Shown: piece by piece, positions 22,530-31,009 of the stretch
Layout: every line of letters begins with the position of its first letter
Numbering within the stretch: the first letter of the stretch is position 1
NCBI GenBank assembly: GCA_964612185.1
Contig: CAZTCR010000010.1
Location: forward strand, 24,268-88,267
DNA from: UBA1447 sp964612185
GTDB taxonomy: Bacteria > Bacillota > Clostridia > Oscillospirales > Acutalibacteraceae
Direction of reading: 5' to 3'
Length of the DNA: 64,000 nucleotides
The notes under the pieces: model-generated
The model's input: the letters and a program-made list of their open reading frames with translations, nothing else
Database searches by the model: none
Told to the model about the DNA's origin: nothing
Position numbers and translations under genes: made by a program

Positions 22530-25500
22530 ATGGGTAACGGCGTAAATTTTATGGACAAAAACTCAGAGCGCAATATGTATTACAAGCGAATCACAAAAAT
22601 GATTAAAGTGCTGCAGGGCGATTATTACTGCACAGGCAGCGTGAATCTTGGCGGCTTCCGGTTCAGGGACGGGCAATACACTTTTGAGCAAATCAATGAA
22701 GGTGAATGGCGGGATTTTGATACCGAAAATGAGCTTTGGGGCTATCGCGAATGCTATGCCTGGTTCCGGCACAGTTTTGAAGTGCCGGCGGAGTTTGCCG
22801 GCAAGCCCGTGCTGTATGAGATTATGCCGTCCCAGCGTGAATGGCGCGGCGGTGCCACACAATTCATCATCTACGCCAACGGCGAACTGGTACAGGGGAT
22901 GGATTCCAACCATGCCACTGTGCGTCTGCTCGATAACGCGAAGGGCGGCGAAAAGTTTGATATTTGTATCAACGCCTACAAGGACGATTGGGATTTTGAC
23001 GGCAAGGCGATGATGCGCGCGCGCATCAAGACGGTTGACGATTTGGTGCAAAAACTCATCTATGACCTGCTGACCCCGCTCGAAGTTGCCGCTTTGTATA
23101 CCGTAGACGATATTCCGCGGGTGGATATTATCAAAGCGCTCAATGACGCCATTAACCTTTTAGACCTCTACACACCTGACAGAGCCGAGTTCGCAAAATC
23201 AGCCCAAGCGGCAATTGATTACCTTGAAAAAGAGATATACGGCAAAGGCGATATCGGCGCGCTGACATCCTGCATCGGTCACACGCACATTGATGTCGCG
23301 TGGCTGTGGCGCCTGCGTCAAACCAGGGACAAAACCGGCCGCAGTTTCGCGACGGTGCTCAAACTGATGGACGAATATCCGGAATACAAGTTCATGTCCC
23401 CGCAGGCGCAGTTGTACGATTACTGCAAGCAGGATTATCCTCAAGTGTATGAGGGCATCAAACAACGCGTCAAAGAAGGCCGCTGGGAAGTGGAGGGCAG
23501 CATGTGGGTGGAATCGGACACCAATGTGGTTTCCGGTGAATCCCTGGTGCGCCAGTTCCTTGTCGGCAAGCGGTTTTTTAAAGAAGAGTTCGGTGTGGAC
23601 AATAAAATCATGTGGCTGCCCGATGTGTTCGGCTATTCCGCCGCCATCCCGCAGATTATGAAAAAAGCCGGCATCGATTACTTTATGACCACTAAAATAT
23701 CCTGGAACGAATATAACAAGGTGCCCTATGACACCTTTATGTGGAAGGGTATTGACGGTACGGAAGTGCTCGCGCACTTTGAACCCAGCACAGACCATGA
23801 CGAGCGCGTGGATTTCGGCACCACTTACAATGCATACCTGGAACCCGAACTTGTCCTGGGCGGCTGGCGGCGGTATTCGCAAAAAGACCTCAACAAAAAT
23901 GTGCTGTGTTCCTTCGGTTTCGGCGACGGCGGCGGCGGGCCTACGATTGAGATGCTCGAGTTTGGCAGACGCATGGAGCGCGGAATCCCGGGCTGCCCGA
24001 AAACACGCATGGAATTCAGCAGGGACTTCTTTGACAACCTGCAAAAGGATGTGGAAGGCAGCCGCAGACTGCCGAAGTGGGCAGGGGAACTGTACCTTGA
24101 GTTCCATCGCGGTACACTGACATCACAGGCACGCAACAAGCGTTACAACCGTAAGAGCGAAAATTTATACCATGACCTTGAAACGCTCGCCGCCATTGCG
24201 CAAACTCAGTGCGGCAGCGAATATCCGTCCGCTGATATCTATGAGGCGTGGAAGATTATTCTGCTCAACCAGTTCCACGATATTATTCCGGGATCCTCCA
24301 TCAAAGCGGTTTATGACGATTCCAAAATTCAATATGACACCATCATTGAAAAGGGCAGTGAGCTTGTTAACGCGGCTATGGCGGCTGTTGCCGGCAACCT
24401 TGCCGTAAGCGAAAAATCCTATGTAGTGTTCAACACCCTCGGCATCGCACGCGACGATGTGGTCATAACAGACATGCCGGCAACGGAGAATTTCACCATC
24501 ACCGACAGCGACGGCAATGCGCTCGCCTGGCAGAAAACCTTTGACGGCAAGCTTGCTTTCTTTGCCACGGGTGTCCCTGCAAAAGGTTACAAAACATATA
24601 AAATTGCTCAATGGGCGATGCCGAACTGTGAACGCACGGTGAATGTGCGGGGTAATACAGTAAGCAACAGCTTTTTTGAGGTCGATTTCGACAGCAGCAT
24701 GAATATAGCCCGCTTGCTCCACAAGGCCAGCGGCAGAACCGTAGCCCCCGAAGGCGAAGTGCTCAACAAGATCATCGCTTATGAGGACAGACCGTACAAC
24801 CATGATGCCTGGAATGTGGATGTCTATTTTGATGAAAAGGCTTTGGAAGTAACGGATGTCACCGGCAGCGAGCTGGTCGAAAACGGCCCGGTGAGAGCAG
24901 TGTGGAAAGTTGTCAGGAAGTTTATGTCCTCCACCATTGAGCAGTACTTCATTTTCTACAAAGCGATTGACCGCATCGATGTACAATATATAGCGGACTG
25001 GAAAGAAAAGAATATCCTCCTCAAAGCCGACTACCCGGTGGATGTCAATGCAGTGCGAGCGACCTTTGATATTCAATTCGGTAATTTGGAGCGTACCACG
25101 CACAACAACACCATGTGGGATTACGCGCAGTTTGAGGTGGTCGGACACAAATGGGCGGATTTAAGCGACAACAGTTTTGGCCTTGCGATTCTAAACGACT
25201 GCAAATACGGTTGGACCGTCAAGCAGGGGCATATTATCCCGTCGCTTCTGCGCTGCGCGACCACACCCAACCACGCGCAGGACAGGGAAGTGCATCACTT
25301 CACCTATTCCATCTACCCGCACACCGGCGCCGCGAATTCTTCCGATGTTGTCAAGCAGGGTTACTCCCTCAACTTCCCGCTGTACTGCAAAAAAGCCGAA
25401 CAGGGTGAAGGCAAGCTGGGGACCTGCTACTCCTTTGTTTCGGCCGATGCTCCGAATGTGATCATCGAAACGGTTAAAAAAGCGGAAGACAGCAAGGACA

Positions 25501-25688
25501 TCGTCATCAGGGCATATGAAACCTGGAATAAGAAGACCGAAGGCGTGCTGACCTTTGGCGAAAACATCAAGAGCGCCGTGGAATGCAACTTGATGGAAGA
25601 GGACGAAGCATCGCTTGAAATCAAGGACGGTAAAGTTGCCCTGGCATTTAAACCGTTTGAGATTAAGAGTATCAAAGTAACGCTGTAG
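22530..25688 (+). CDS. Alpha-mannosidase, glycoside hydrolase family 38
   Basis: A 1052-residue cytoplasmic retaining alpha-mannosidase. An N-terminal beta domain (about 1-230) precedes the catalytic barrel, which starts with the zinc motif GHTHIDVAWLWRLRQT (H-x-H-x-D) and carries the predicted nucleophile aspartate in IMWLPDVFGYSAAIPQI; FHDIIPGSSIKAVYDD is the third zinc-site histidine block. Large C-terminal beta domains follow. No signal peptide, so it acts on imported mannosides, as is usual for clostridial GH38 enzymes. GAAAGGAAG site before the ATG. It stands alone between the MITE-like element and its own terminator. Confidence 0.93.
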   Translation: MGNGVNFMDKNSERNMYYKRITKMIKVLQGDYYCTGSVNLGGFRFRDGQYTFEQINEGEWRDFDTENELWGYRECYAWFRHSFEVPAEFAGKPVLYEIMPSQREWRGGATQFIIYANGELVQGMDSNHATVRLLDNAKGGEKFDICINAYKDDWDFDGKAMMRARIKTVDDLVQKLIYDLLTPLEVAALYTVDDIPRVDIIKALNDAINLLDLYTPDRAEFAKSAQAAIDYLEKEIYGKGDIGALTSCIGHTHIDVAWLWRLRQTRDKTGRSFATVLKLMDEYPEYKFMSPQAQLYDYCKQDYPQVYEGIKQRVKEGRWEVEGSMWVESDTNVVSGESLVRQFLVGKRFFKEEFGVDNKIMWLPDVFGYSAAIPQIMKKAGIDYFMTTKISWNEYNKVPYDTFMWKGIDGTEVLAHFEPSTDHDERVDFGTTYNAYLEPELVLGGWRRYSQKDLNKNVLCSFGFGDGGGGPTIEMLEFGRRMERGIPGCPKTRMEFSRDFFDNLQKDVEGSRRLPKWAGELYLEFHRGTLTSQARNKRYNRKSENLYHDLETLAAIAQTQCGSEYPSADIYEAWKIILLNQFHDIIPGSSIKAVYDDSKIQYDTIIEKGSELVNAAMAAVAGNLAVSEKSYVVFNTLGIARDDVVITDMPATENFTITDSDGNALAWQKTFDGKLAFFATGVPAKGYKTYKIAQWAMPNCERTVNVRGNTVSNSFFEVDFDSSMNIARLLHKASGRTVAPEGEVLNKIIAYEDRPYNHDAWNVDVYFDEKALEVTDVTGSELVENGPVRAVWKVVRKFMSSTIEQYFIFYKAIDRIDVQYIADWKEKNILLKADYPVDVNAVRATFDIQFGNLERTTHNNTMWDYAQFEVVGHKWADLSDNSFGLAILNDCKYGWTVKQGHIIPSLLRCATTPNHAQDREVHHFTYSIYPHTGAANSSDVVKQGYSLNFPLYCKKAEQGEGKLGTCYSFVSADAPNVIIETVKKAEDSKDIVIRAYETWNKKTEGVLTFGENIKSAVECNLMEEDEASLEIKDGKVALAFKPFEIKSIKVTL

Positions 25689-25737
25689 AAGCACGACATC
25701 CCGGGTTCCGCTAAGTCGAACCCGATAAGATTAAAAC

Positions 25738-25781
25738 GAAAACACCCGATCGGTTCATAAAGGGCCGAATCGGGTGTTTTT
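25738..25781 (+). terminator. Terminator of the GH38 gene
   Basis: AAAACACCCGAT and ATCGGGTGTTTT pair in a long stem (with extra CGG/CCG inner pairs) ending in a T-run; starts 49 nt after the stop codon. Confidence 0.9.
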
Positions 25782-25785
25782 ATGC

Positions 25786-25830
25786 TTGACACCAACAAAA
25801 AATTAAGATAAAATAAAGTGTACTTTATTT
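25786..25830 (+). promoter_or_regulatory. Promoter with overlapping operator-like inverted repeat
   Basis: TTGACA (25786-25791), a 17-nt spacer and TAAAAT (25809-25814) make a strong sigma-A promoter. The -10 region runs into a 9-bp perfect inverted repeat, AAATAAAGT and ACTTTATTT (25811-25819 and 25822-25830, 2-nt centre), placed where a repressor would block the start site. Confidence 0.65.
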
Positions 25831-25853
25831 CGTCTTAAATATGGAGGTTGATT

Positions 25854-27080
25854 ATGCAATATATAAAGCGGGAACTTGAAAGAAAATTCTTGCACATGAG
25901 TTCGTTTTTTAAAGTGGTGCTCGTCACCGGAGCAAGGCAGGTTGGCAAAACAACCATGCTCAAGCATTTGGCACAAGGGCAGGAGAGAACCTATGTTTCG
26001 CTCGATAACGCCTTGGCACGCGCACTGGCGCAGTCAGACCCGGTATTGTTTTTCCAGACCTATAAACTGCCGATTATTATCGATGAGGTGCAGAAAGCGC
26101 CGGAACTGTTTGAACAAATTAAAATAATGTGTGAAGACAGCGACGAAACCGGACGCTTTTGGCTCACCGGCTCGCAACAGTATTCCATGATGAACGAGGT
26201 AAGAGAAACGCTCGCGGGAAGAATCGGTATCCTTGAACTCTACAGCCTTTCGCAAAGTGAAAAAACCGGAAGCAACTTCAGCGTTGAACTCGATTTTAGT
26301 CTGTCTGCGTTATTAGAAAGGTATAAGCGGGTGTCAAAAAACAATATACTTGATGTGTATGAACACATCTGGCGCGGTGGGATGCCGCAGGTACAGTATG
26401 CGGACGCGGAACAGCGGCAGGAGTATTTCAATTCATATATTGACACCTACCTCATGCGTGATGTAACCGAGGCAGGCGGGATTTCGGACACCGTTCGGTT
26501 CAGAAAATTTTTAACCGCCTGCGCCGCGCTTGTATCCGGCATGGTGAACTACAAAACACTGGCGGACACGGCGGAAATATCCCAGCCTATCGCAAAAGAG
26601 TGGCTGCGGCTGCTGCAAGGGCTTGGAATTGTGTATCTATTGAAACCGTATTCGAACAATGAGCTCAAACGGCTGGTAAAGGTACCGAAACTCTACTTTT
26701 GCGATACCGGCCTCTGCGCGCATCTTTCCATGTGGCTCACGAGCGATACGCTGATGAACGGCGCAGCGAGCGGACATTTTTTTGAGAATTATGTGGTAAT
26801 CGAACTGCTCAAAAATTACGCGTATGCCAAAACAAAAGCCAATCTCATGTACTACAGGGATGCAAATGCCAAAGAAATAGATGTCTTTGTCGAATCCGAT
26901 AAGTTGATCCATCCGCTGGAAATTAAAAGGTCCGCTAACCCGGACAGTCGGGAAGTGAAAAAGTATGCTCTGCTTGATAAAATAACCGTGCAAAGGGGCA
27001 GCGGCGGTATTGTATGTATGTGCGAGGAAGTTATTCCGATTGATGAGAAGAACTGCTATATTCCCTGTAACTTGATATGA
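25854..27080 (+). CDS. AAA_14/DUF4143 family ATPase
   Basis: A 408-residue P-loop ATPase of the widespread AAA_14 plus DUF4143 family. Walker A VTGARQVGKTTML is near residue 24, Walker B PIIIDEVQKAPELF near 78, and LTGSQQYSMM is the sensor block. The C-terminal DUF4143 half contains LYFCDTGLCAHL and the nuclease-like YYRDANAKEIDVFVE...PLEIKRS (D...E-x-K order), which resembles a PD-(D/E)xK fold. Cellular role of this family is unknown. GGAGG lies 6 nt before the ATG; the TTG two codons upstream is rejected. It has its own promoter with an operator-like palindrome. Confidence 0.83.
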   Translation: MQYIKRELERKFLHMSSFFKVVLVTGARQVGKTTMLKHLAQGQERTYVSLDNALARALAQSDPVLFFQTYKLPIIIDEVQKAPELFEQIKIMCEDSDETGRFWLTGSQQYSMMNEVRETLAGRIGILELYSLSQSEKTGSNFSVELDFSLSALLERYKRVSKNNILDVYEHIWRGGMPQVQYADAEQRQEYFNSYIDTYLMRDVTEAGGISDTVRFRKFLTACAALVSGMVNYKTLADTAEISQPIAKEWLRLLQGLGIVYLLKPYSNNELKRLVKVPKLYFCDTGLCAHLSMWLTSDTLMNGAASGHFFENYVVIELLKNYAYAKTKANLMYYRDANAKEIDVFVESDKLIHPLEIKRSANPDSREVKKYALLDKITVQRGSGGIVCMCEEVIPIDEKNCYIPCNLI

Positions 27081-27120
27081 TACATAATAGAGCAGCATGA
27101 TGGAATACTATTCTGCATTC

Positions 27121-27270
27121 AAATTGTAGACGCAATTTTAATCGGCAAGCAAAGCTTGCCGCTGCGGCTGTAGCCGCAGACAGATAGCATTGAACGGTAT
27201 TTCCGGCAGCAAATGCTGTCCCCGCTGTCTTTGGACAGCGAATTAAAAGATAGACTTGTCTATCTTTTAA
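27121..27270. repeat. Array of tight hairpins
   Basis: Within 150 nt there are six adjacent inverted repeats with small loops: AAATTG/CAATTT (27121-27138), CGGCAAGC-AAA-GCTTGCCG (27143-27161), CTGCGGCT-GT-AGCCGCAG (27162-27179), GGCAGC/GCTGTC (27205-27220, one wobble), CGCTGTC-N4-GACAGCG (27223-27240) and a 13-bp arm pair TTAAAAGATAGAC with a TT loop (27243-27270). The arms differ in sequence, so this is not a tandem repeat. Confidence 0.7.
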
Positions 27271-27300
27271 ATGGAGATTAGTATAAAAATCTGAATAGTG

Positions 27301-27334
27301 AAAGAGCAGGGATGAACTTCAATCCCTGCTCTTT
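27301..27334. terminator. Bidirectional terminator between convergent genes
   Basis: A perfect 13-bp stem, AAAGAGCAGGGAT with ATCCCTGCTCTTT, around an 8-nt loop. It lies between the DUF4143 ATPase gene (plus) and the lipase-like gene (minus) and can serve both. Confidence 0.85.
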
Positions 27335-27367
27335 GTTAAGTTTGCCATAATACCTAACCGGGTAAAT

Positions 27368-28864
27368 CTAAGCGAATAATGGTTTAAGTGTGCTCAAAAA
27401 AGAAAGAATTAACCTGAAAACATCTTCAACCCTCAATGAATCATCCGGTACAAAATCCGCCAGCGGAATAACCTTGCTGTTTGCCGCGTTGTTTTGCAAA
27501 AACTGCGGGAAGCGGGGATCCGATTGCACATTAAAACCGTTATCGCTCAAAAAGAACAAGGTGTACAGTTCTTTGTGCCCCGCGTGCGGTGTGCTGTGGA
27601 GCATATCTTTGACAAACCAGGTGTTCTCCGGCAGATAGCAGGTGGACGCGTCAATCACACCGTCCGCTGACAGGTGGTTGTGCCCATCATTGACTGCCTG
27701 CACATAGCCCTCGCCGAGCGTGTCACCCAGCAGCGCGCAGGTGACCCCCGGCGCGTTGTAGATGGTGTCATCCACCGCGTCGCTGTTGTTCATGTAAGAT
27801 GCGACAAACGGTTCCCGCTGAAAGTTGTAGCCTGCTACAATCATGATACCCACACCGTCATCGAGCGCGCCGTTTAGTATTTCATCCGCTTTGCCCTGGA
27901 CATTGTAGTGATAATAGTCCAGCCTGTCCCTAAGCGTTTGGCTCGCGTCATCCCCAAGGAAAATGGTTTTTGCCTGTTCATAACTGACATCCGGCACAAG
28001 CGCCCACAAGCCGGGCATCCTGCCGAAAACGGGGATGAGCAGCTCATCGTATATTTGGTCTAACAGATTGTCTATCAAGGTGTCGCCGAACCCGAGCACA
28101 GCGCTGAAAACACCCAGCGCGTCAAGGGATTGTATCAAAATACTCAAAAGCGAACCTGTCGCGTCCTCGGGCAGCACTTGCATCCCGTAACGGACCAGCG
28201 CGTCATGATTGAATTCGAGCTGTTTGGTAAAAAGGTCGCCGGCAACACCCACGCCGAGTATCGGGCAGCATTGGAAGATAATCGCGTCCAGTTCATCCGT
28301 ACCGTATTTGTCGAGGTATGCCATCACAATCATCCCGCCGAGCGAGGATGCTTTGAATTTAACCTTGCTGTGTCCGGTCAAGGTTTTCACATGCTGCACA
28401 TAATCATGGAGCTTTTCGGCTGTTGCCAGCGGGTCCGCACGGAAGTCATAACCGAAATAATAGTCCCTGTCCGGTCCGTGCGACGGGTCTGTAGGCAGCG
28501 TGGTTTTGGTGGTGATCCGCGGGCTTGAGTCGCCGTTCTCGTCCATGGCGAGCAGGCCGAAAAGGCCGGTGGCCGCTTTCGCGATGCTGCCACCAAAAGC
28601 CTCGTAGTTTTTATCAACGGCGAAGCGCACAAGCGGCAAGGTCAATTTTCCTACAAGTTTGAGCGTATCCCCCTGTTCCGGTCGGAAGACGACCCGTTCA
28701 TTCTCCGTACCGGCGTCCAGGTAAAGTGTCGCGCTGCCCAAAGCGGCTACATAGATAATCGGGGAGAAGCCGCAGCCGCAGGCATCGGTTTTGGCGCTGA
28801 CAGGAAACATACAGGAAAAAAGCAGGGTTATAACCAATAGGATGCTGACGGTTCGTTTTATCAT
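27368..28864 (-). CDS. Secreted lipase-like alpha/beta hydrolase
   Basis: A 498-residue exported protein. The signal peptide MIKRTVSILLVITLLFSC probably ends at VSA. The region YYFGYDFRADPLATAEKLHD followed by HSKVKFKASSLGGMIVMAYLDKYG resembles the LCAT/PGAP1-like lipase group, with A-S-S-L-G-G in place of the usual G-x-S-x-G nucleophile elbow; a later histidine in NDGHNHLSADG could complete a triad. The target (lipid or ester) is unknown. The hydrophobic C-terminal helix (VFRLILSFLSTLKPLF) recalls the tail of the metallophosphoesterase at 10894 and might be a shared membrane-association element. AAAGGAG lies 8 nt before the ATG. Confidence 0.68.
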   Translation of the reverse strand: MIKRTVSILLVITLLFSCMFPVSAKTDACGCGFSPIIYVAALGSATLYLDAGTENERVVFRPEQGDTLKLVGKLTLPLVRFAVDKNYEAFGGSIAKAATGLFGLLAMDENGDSSPRITTKTTLPTDPSHGPDRDYYFGYDFRADPLATAEKLHDYVQHVKTLTGHSKVKFKASSLGGMIVMAYLDKYGTDELDAIIFQCCPILGVGVAGDLFTKQLEFNHDALVRYGMQVLPEDATGSLLSILIQSLDALGVFSAVLGFGDTLIDNLLDQIYDELLIPVFGRMPGLWALVPDVSYEQAKTIFLGDDASQTLRDRLDYYHYNVQGKADEILNGALDDGVGIMIVAGYNFQREPFVASYMNNSDAVDDTIYNAPGVTCALLGDTLGEGYVQAVNDGHNHLSADGVIDASTCYLPENTWFVKDMLHSTPHAGHKELYTLFFLSDNGFNVQSDPRFPQFLQNNAANSKVIPLADFVPDDSLRVEDVFRLILSFLSTLKPLFA

Positions 28865-28894
28865 TGCCGTACTCCTTTGTTGAACCTTTACTTA

Positions 28895-29035
28895 GAGGAC
28901 GCGCAATGCGTGCCCCTACAATGCGGTGCGTCAAGGATGCCGCACCCTGCATACGCTAATTAAATTCAACTCCCGCCCCGCGGTGCCGGCATCCTGTACG
29001 CCGGCAGTTGAATTTTAAATGCGCATCTTGATGCG
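28895..29035. repeat. Palindrome-rich intergenic repeat
   Basis: Contains GTAGGGGCACGCATTGCG (minus strand, 28901-28918), a GGTGCG/CGCACC pair, an AAATTCAACT/AGTTGAATTT inverted repeat (28962-29015) enclosing GCCGGC/GCCGGC, and GCGCATC-TT-GATGCGC (29020-29035). The first unit resembles GTAGGGGC-type dispersed palindromes that I remember from gut clostridia, which could not be checked here. No gene. Confidence 0.5.
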
Positions 29036-29058
29036 CTATGACCACCAACCACTGACCC

Positions 29059-30666
29059 CTACTTCGCCAGTCTGCCGCAATCCTCAACCAGTTTTTCAAA
29101 AGCGCCCACAAGGGAAGACCCGGTCTGCGCACCGGCGGATACGGATTCCTCATAGCGGTCTTTCTCAAAAATGCAGCCATAGTCGTTGTCCGGCAGAATA
29201 TAGCCGATTGAATCGTTGCAGAGCCCGATGATGACAAGCTCCGTGTCCGCTGCTATCATATCCTTCATCGGCGGGAAATCCCAACCTTTACCGGTGCAGG
29301 ATTCTTCGCTGCTCAAAGTGCCGCCAACGAGCATTTCCGGCGCGAACTCGCCGGGCATCATCGCGATGCGCAGTTTTTTGCCCAGTTCCGCGTAGCCGAC
29401 TTCTGTGAGGAATTTAACATCTTGCGTCCGCTTGCCGGTTTTAACCACCTGATTGTTGACAAGGCCGGCTTTGAGCAGGGTGAGCATAATATAGTTGCCT
29501 GCGGGCACAAACACCTCGGCAACGCGAACATTAAGTATCGGCGCCACCTTTTCTTCCTGCTCCGGGGTGATGGCAAGCAGATATTTGCCGATTGCTCTGC
29601 CATATGCCTGGAAACCGCGCCCCTCAATGTCTTCCGGTACAAAGCTTCTTTCAACCGCAATCGCCAGCTGAGGACCCTGGAAAAAGATGAAGTTGGAACC
29701 GGCTTTGTTAACCTCTTCTTCAATATAGTAAATATAATCGGCGCTCAACTCGCCGTCTTCGGCGTTGAGTGCGGTGGGATGCGCTGCCATCAACACACCG
29801 ACTGTTTCGGTGCTGCCGTCATCGGGCACAAAATGGAGTTTGGTCATCCTTTTGTCGACCACATCGGGCTTGCGTTTGTCGCGCGAATAGTTTAAATCAT
29901 CAAATGTTTTAGACAAAAATTTGCCGGGCTTCATATCGTTGAACGCAGTCTTGATTGCTTCAGCTGCTTTTTCGTGAAGTTTATTCATGAACTCCGGGTT
30001 TCTGCCGGAAATAAGGTTTTCGGGATGCCCCTTTTTAATCTCTTTGATATTGTTTTTGAGGATATCCGGCAAAACGCCCCAAATTCCCTGGGTATCGATA
30101 CCGCTATGGCAATGTGTCGCGGAAATGTTGATGCTGACAATGTTGTTTTCCCTTGCGAAATGCGTGAGTAAAGACCGGATAATCCGCACATCCGTGCCGG
30201 AAAGACCGATGCAGTCAATCACCGCGAACACCGCCGCGCCTCTGTCGCTGCCGTCGTCCAGGCAGATGGCCCGCACGGCGATGTCATCCAAAACCGATTT
30301 AACAGTGCTGGGCGGAAAGGTTAAAAAGCCGCCGAGGTAGTAATCCGTATTGGCGTAATCCACCGGCAACAGACTTTCGCGGCCGTAGCCGAAACGCCAC
30401 TTGCCGCCCCTGACGCCGGTATCCCTGAATTCGGCATGCCCCGCGTAAAAGTTTTGGCTGATGAATTCCTCCATTGTCGGCCAGGGGAGTTTTGGCAGCA
30501 CGGTGTTGATCCCTTCCAAGGCTTTGTTCAATCCGCCGGCGGCTTTCACCTTCAGCTCACTTTTGAACGCATCGTCCTTGAGTTTTTCCTTCACATACAA
30601 CGCCGCGCCGGCACCCGCCGCGGCAACGGCAGCCAACCCCAAAAGAGCTTTCTTTGATTTTTTCAT
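29059..30666 (-). CDS. Neutral/alkaline ceramidase-like protein
   Basis: A 535-residue protein with an N-terminal hydrophobic segment (LLGLAAVAAAGAGAALYV) that anchors or exports it. Blocks of the neutral ceramidase N-terminal domain are visible: ATHCHSGIDTQGIWG corresponds to the zinc-binding THTHSGPGG region, and GLCNDSIGYILPDNDYGC with a nearby YEES matches the GLANDYxGYxxT block. The family cleaves the amide bond of ceramide to sphingosine and fatty acid; shorter bacterial members of unknown substrate also exist, and this one is shorter than canonical enzymes (about 650-700 residues). GGAAGGGA site before the ATG and a good promoter at 30730-30758. Confidence 0.75.
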   Translation of the reverse strand: MKKSKKALLGLAAVAAAGAGAALYVKEKLKDDAFKSELKVKAAGGLNKALEGINTVLPKLPWPTMEEFISQNFYAGHAEFRDTGVRGGKWRFGYGRESLLPVDYANTDYYLGGFLTFPPSTVKSVLDDIAVRAICLDDGSDRGAAVFAVIDCIGLSGTDVRIIRSLLTHFARENNIVSINISATHCHSGIDTQGIWGVLPDILKNNIKEIKKGHPENLISGRNPEFMNKLHEKAAEAIKTAFNDMKPGKFLSKTFDDLNYSRDKRKPDVVDKRMTKLHFVPDDGSTETVGVLMAAHPTALNAEDGELSADYIYYIEEEVNKAGSNFIFFQGPQLAIAVERSFVPEDIEGRGFQAYGRAIGKYLLAITPEQEEKVAPILNVRVAEVFVPAGNYIMLTLLKAGLVNNQVVKTGKRTQDVKFLTEVGYAELGKKLRIAMMPGEFAPEMLVGGTLSSEESCTGKGWDFPPMKDMIAADTELVIIGLCNDSIGYILPDNDYGCIFEKDRYEESVSAGAQTGSSLVGAFEKLVEDCGRLAK

Positions 30667-30729
30667 TTTATATCCCTTCCTTTCAAGCTTTTGAACGGTT
30701 ACAATCTATACAACTTATTTTGCAAAAAT

Positions 30730-30758
30730 ATCATATCGCCTTGTGCTTTGTTTGTCAA
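30730..30758 (-). promoter_or_regulatory. Promoter of the ceramidase-like gene
   Basis: On the minus strand TTGACA (30753-30758) and TATGAT (30730-30735) are 17 nt apart, 64 nt upstream of the start codon. Confidence 0.7.
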
Positions 30759-30837
30759 CCGATAAGCGTATATAAACGATTTTATAGGTTGTGATTTTAA
30801 TATTGTTATGATAATATAATTGATGAATACTGAAATA

Positions 30838-30970
30838 GAGAAGAAGTTGGAGCACGATAGAGAAGAAGCAGAGAAGATGTTGGGGAAGAGAATCGAAAAT
30901 GTATGCCTGTTGCTTTCCGCAGCAAAGCCGCTCTTCTTAACCTCTTCCCGCGACGAAGTCGCGCTTCTCA
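30838..30970 (+). repeat. Dispersed intergenic repeat, copy C
   Basis: Same layout as copy A (2287-2424): GAGAAGAAGTTGGAG-type purine units, then CTCTTCCCGCGAC-GAA-GTCGCG hairpin and CTTCTCA. Lies between the divergent ceramidase-like and ylmH genes. The rest of the 343-nt gap holds the ceramidase-like promoter. Confidence 0.72.
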
Positions 30971-31009
30971 ATAAACATGGTGTGAAACACGGGAAGAGCG
31001 GGAACTTGA

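Noticed and set aside
23199..24107. 302-codon minus-strand frame
   Set aside because: Antisense to the GH38 catalytic domain; shadow.
24165..25148. 327-codon minus-strand frame
   Set aside because: Antisense to the GH38 gene and without a ribosome site or known motif.
27121..27270. CRISPR array
   Set aside because: The hairpins have different sequences and there is no repeat-spacer period; no cas genes are present.
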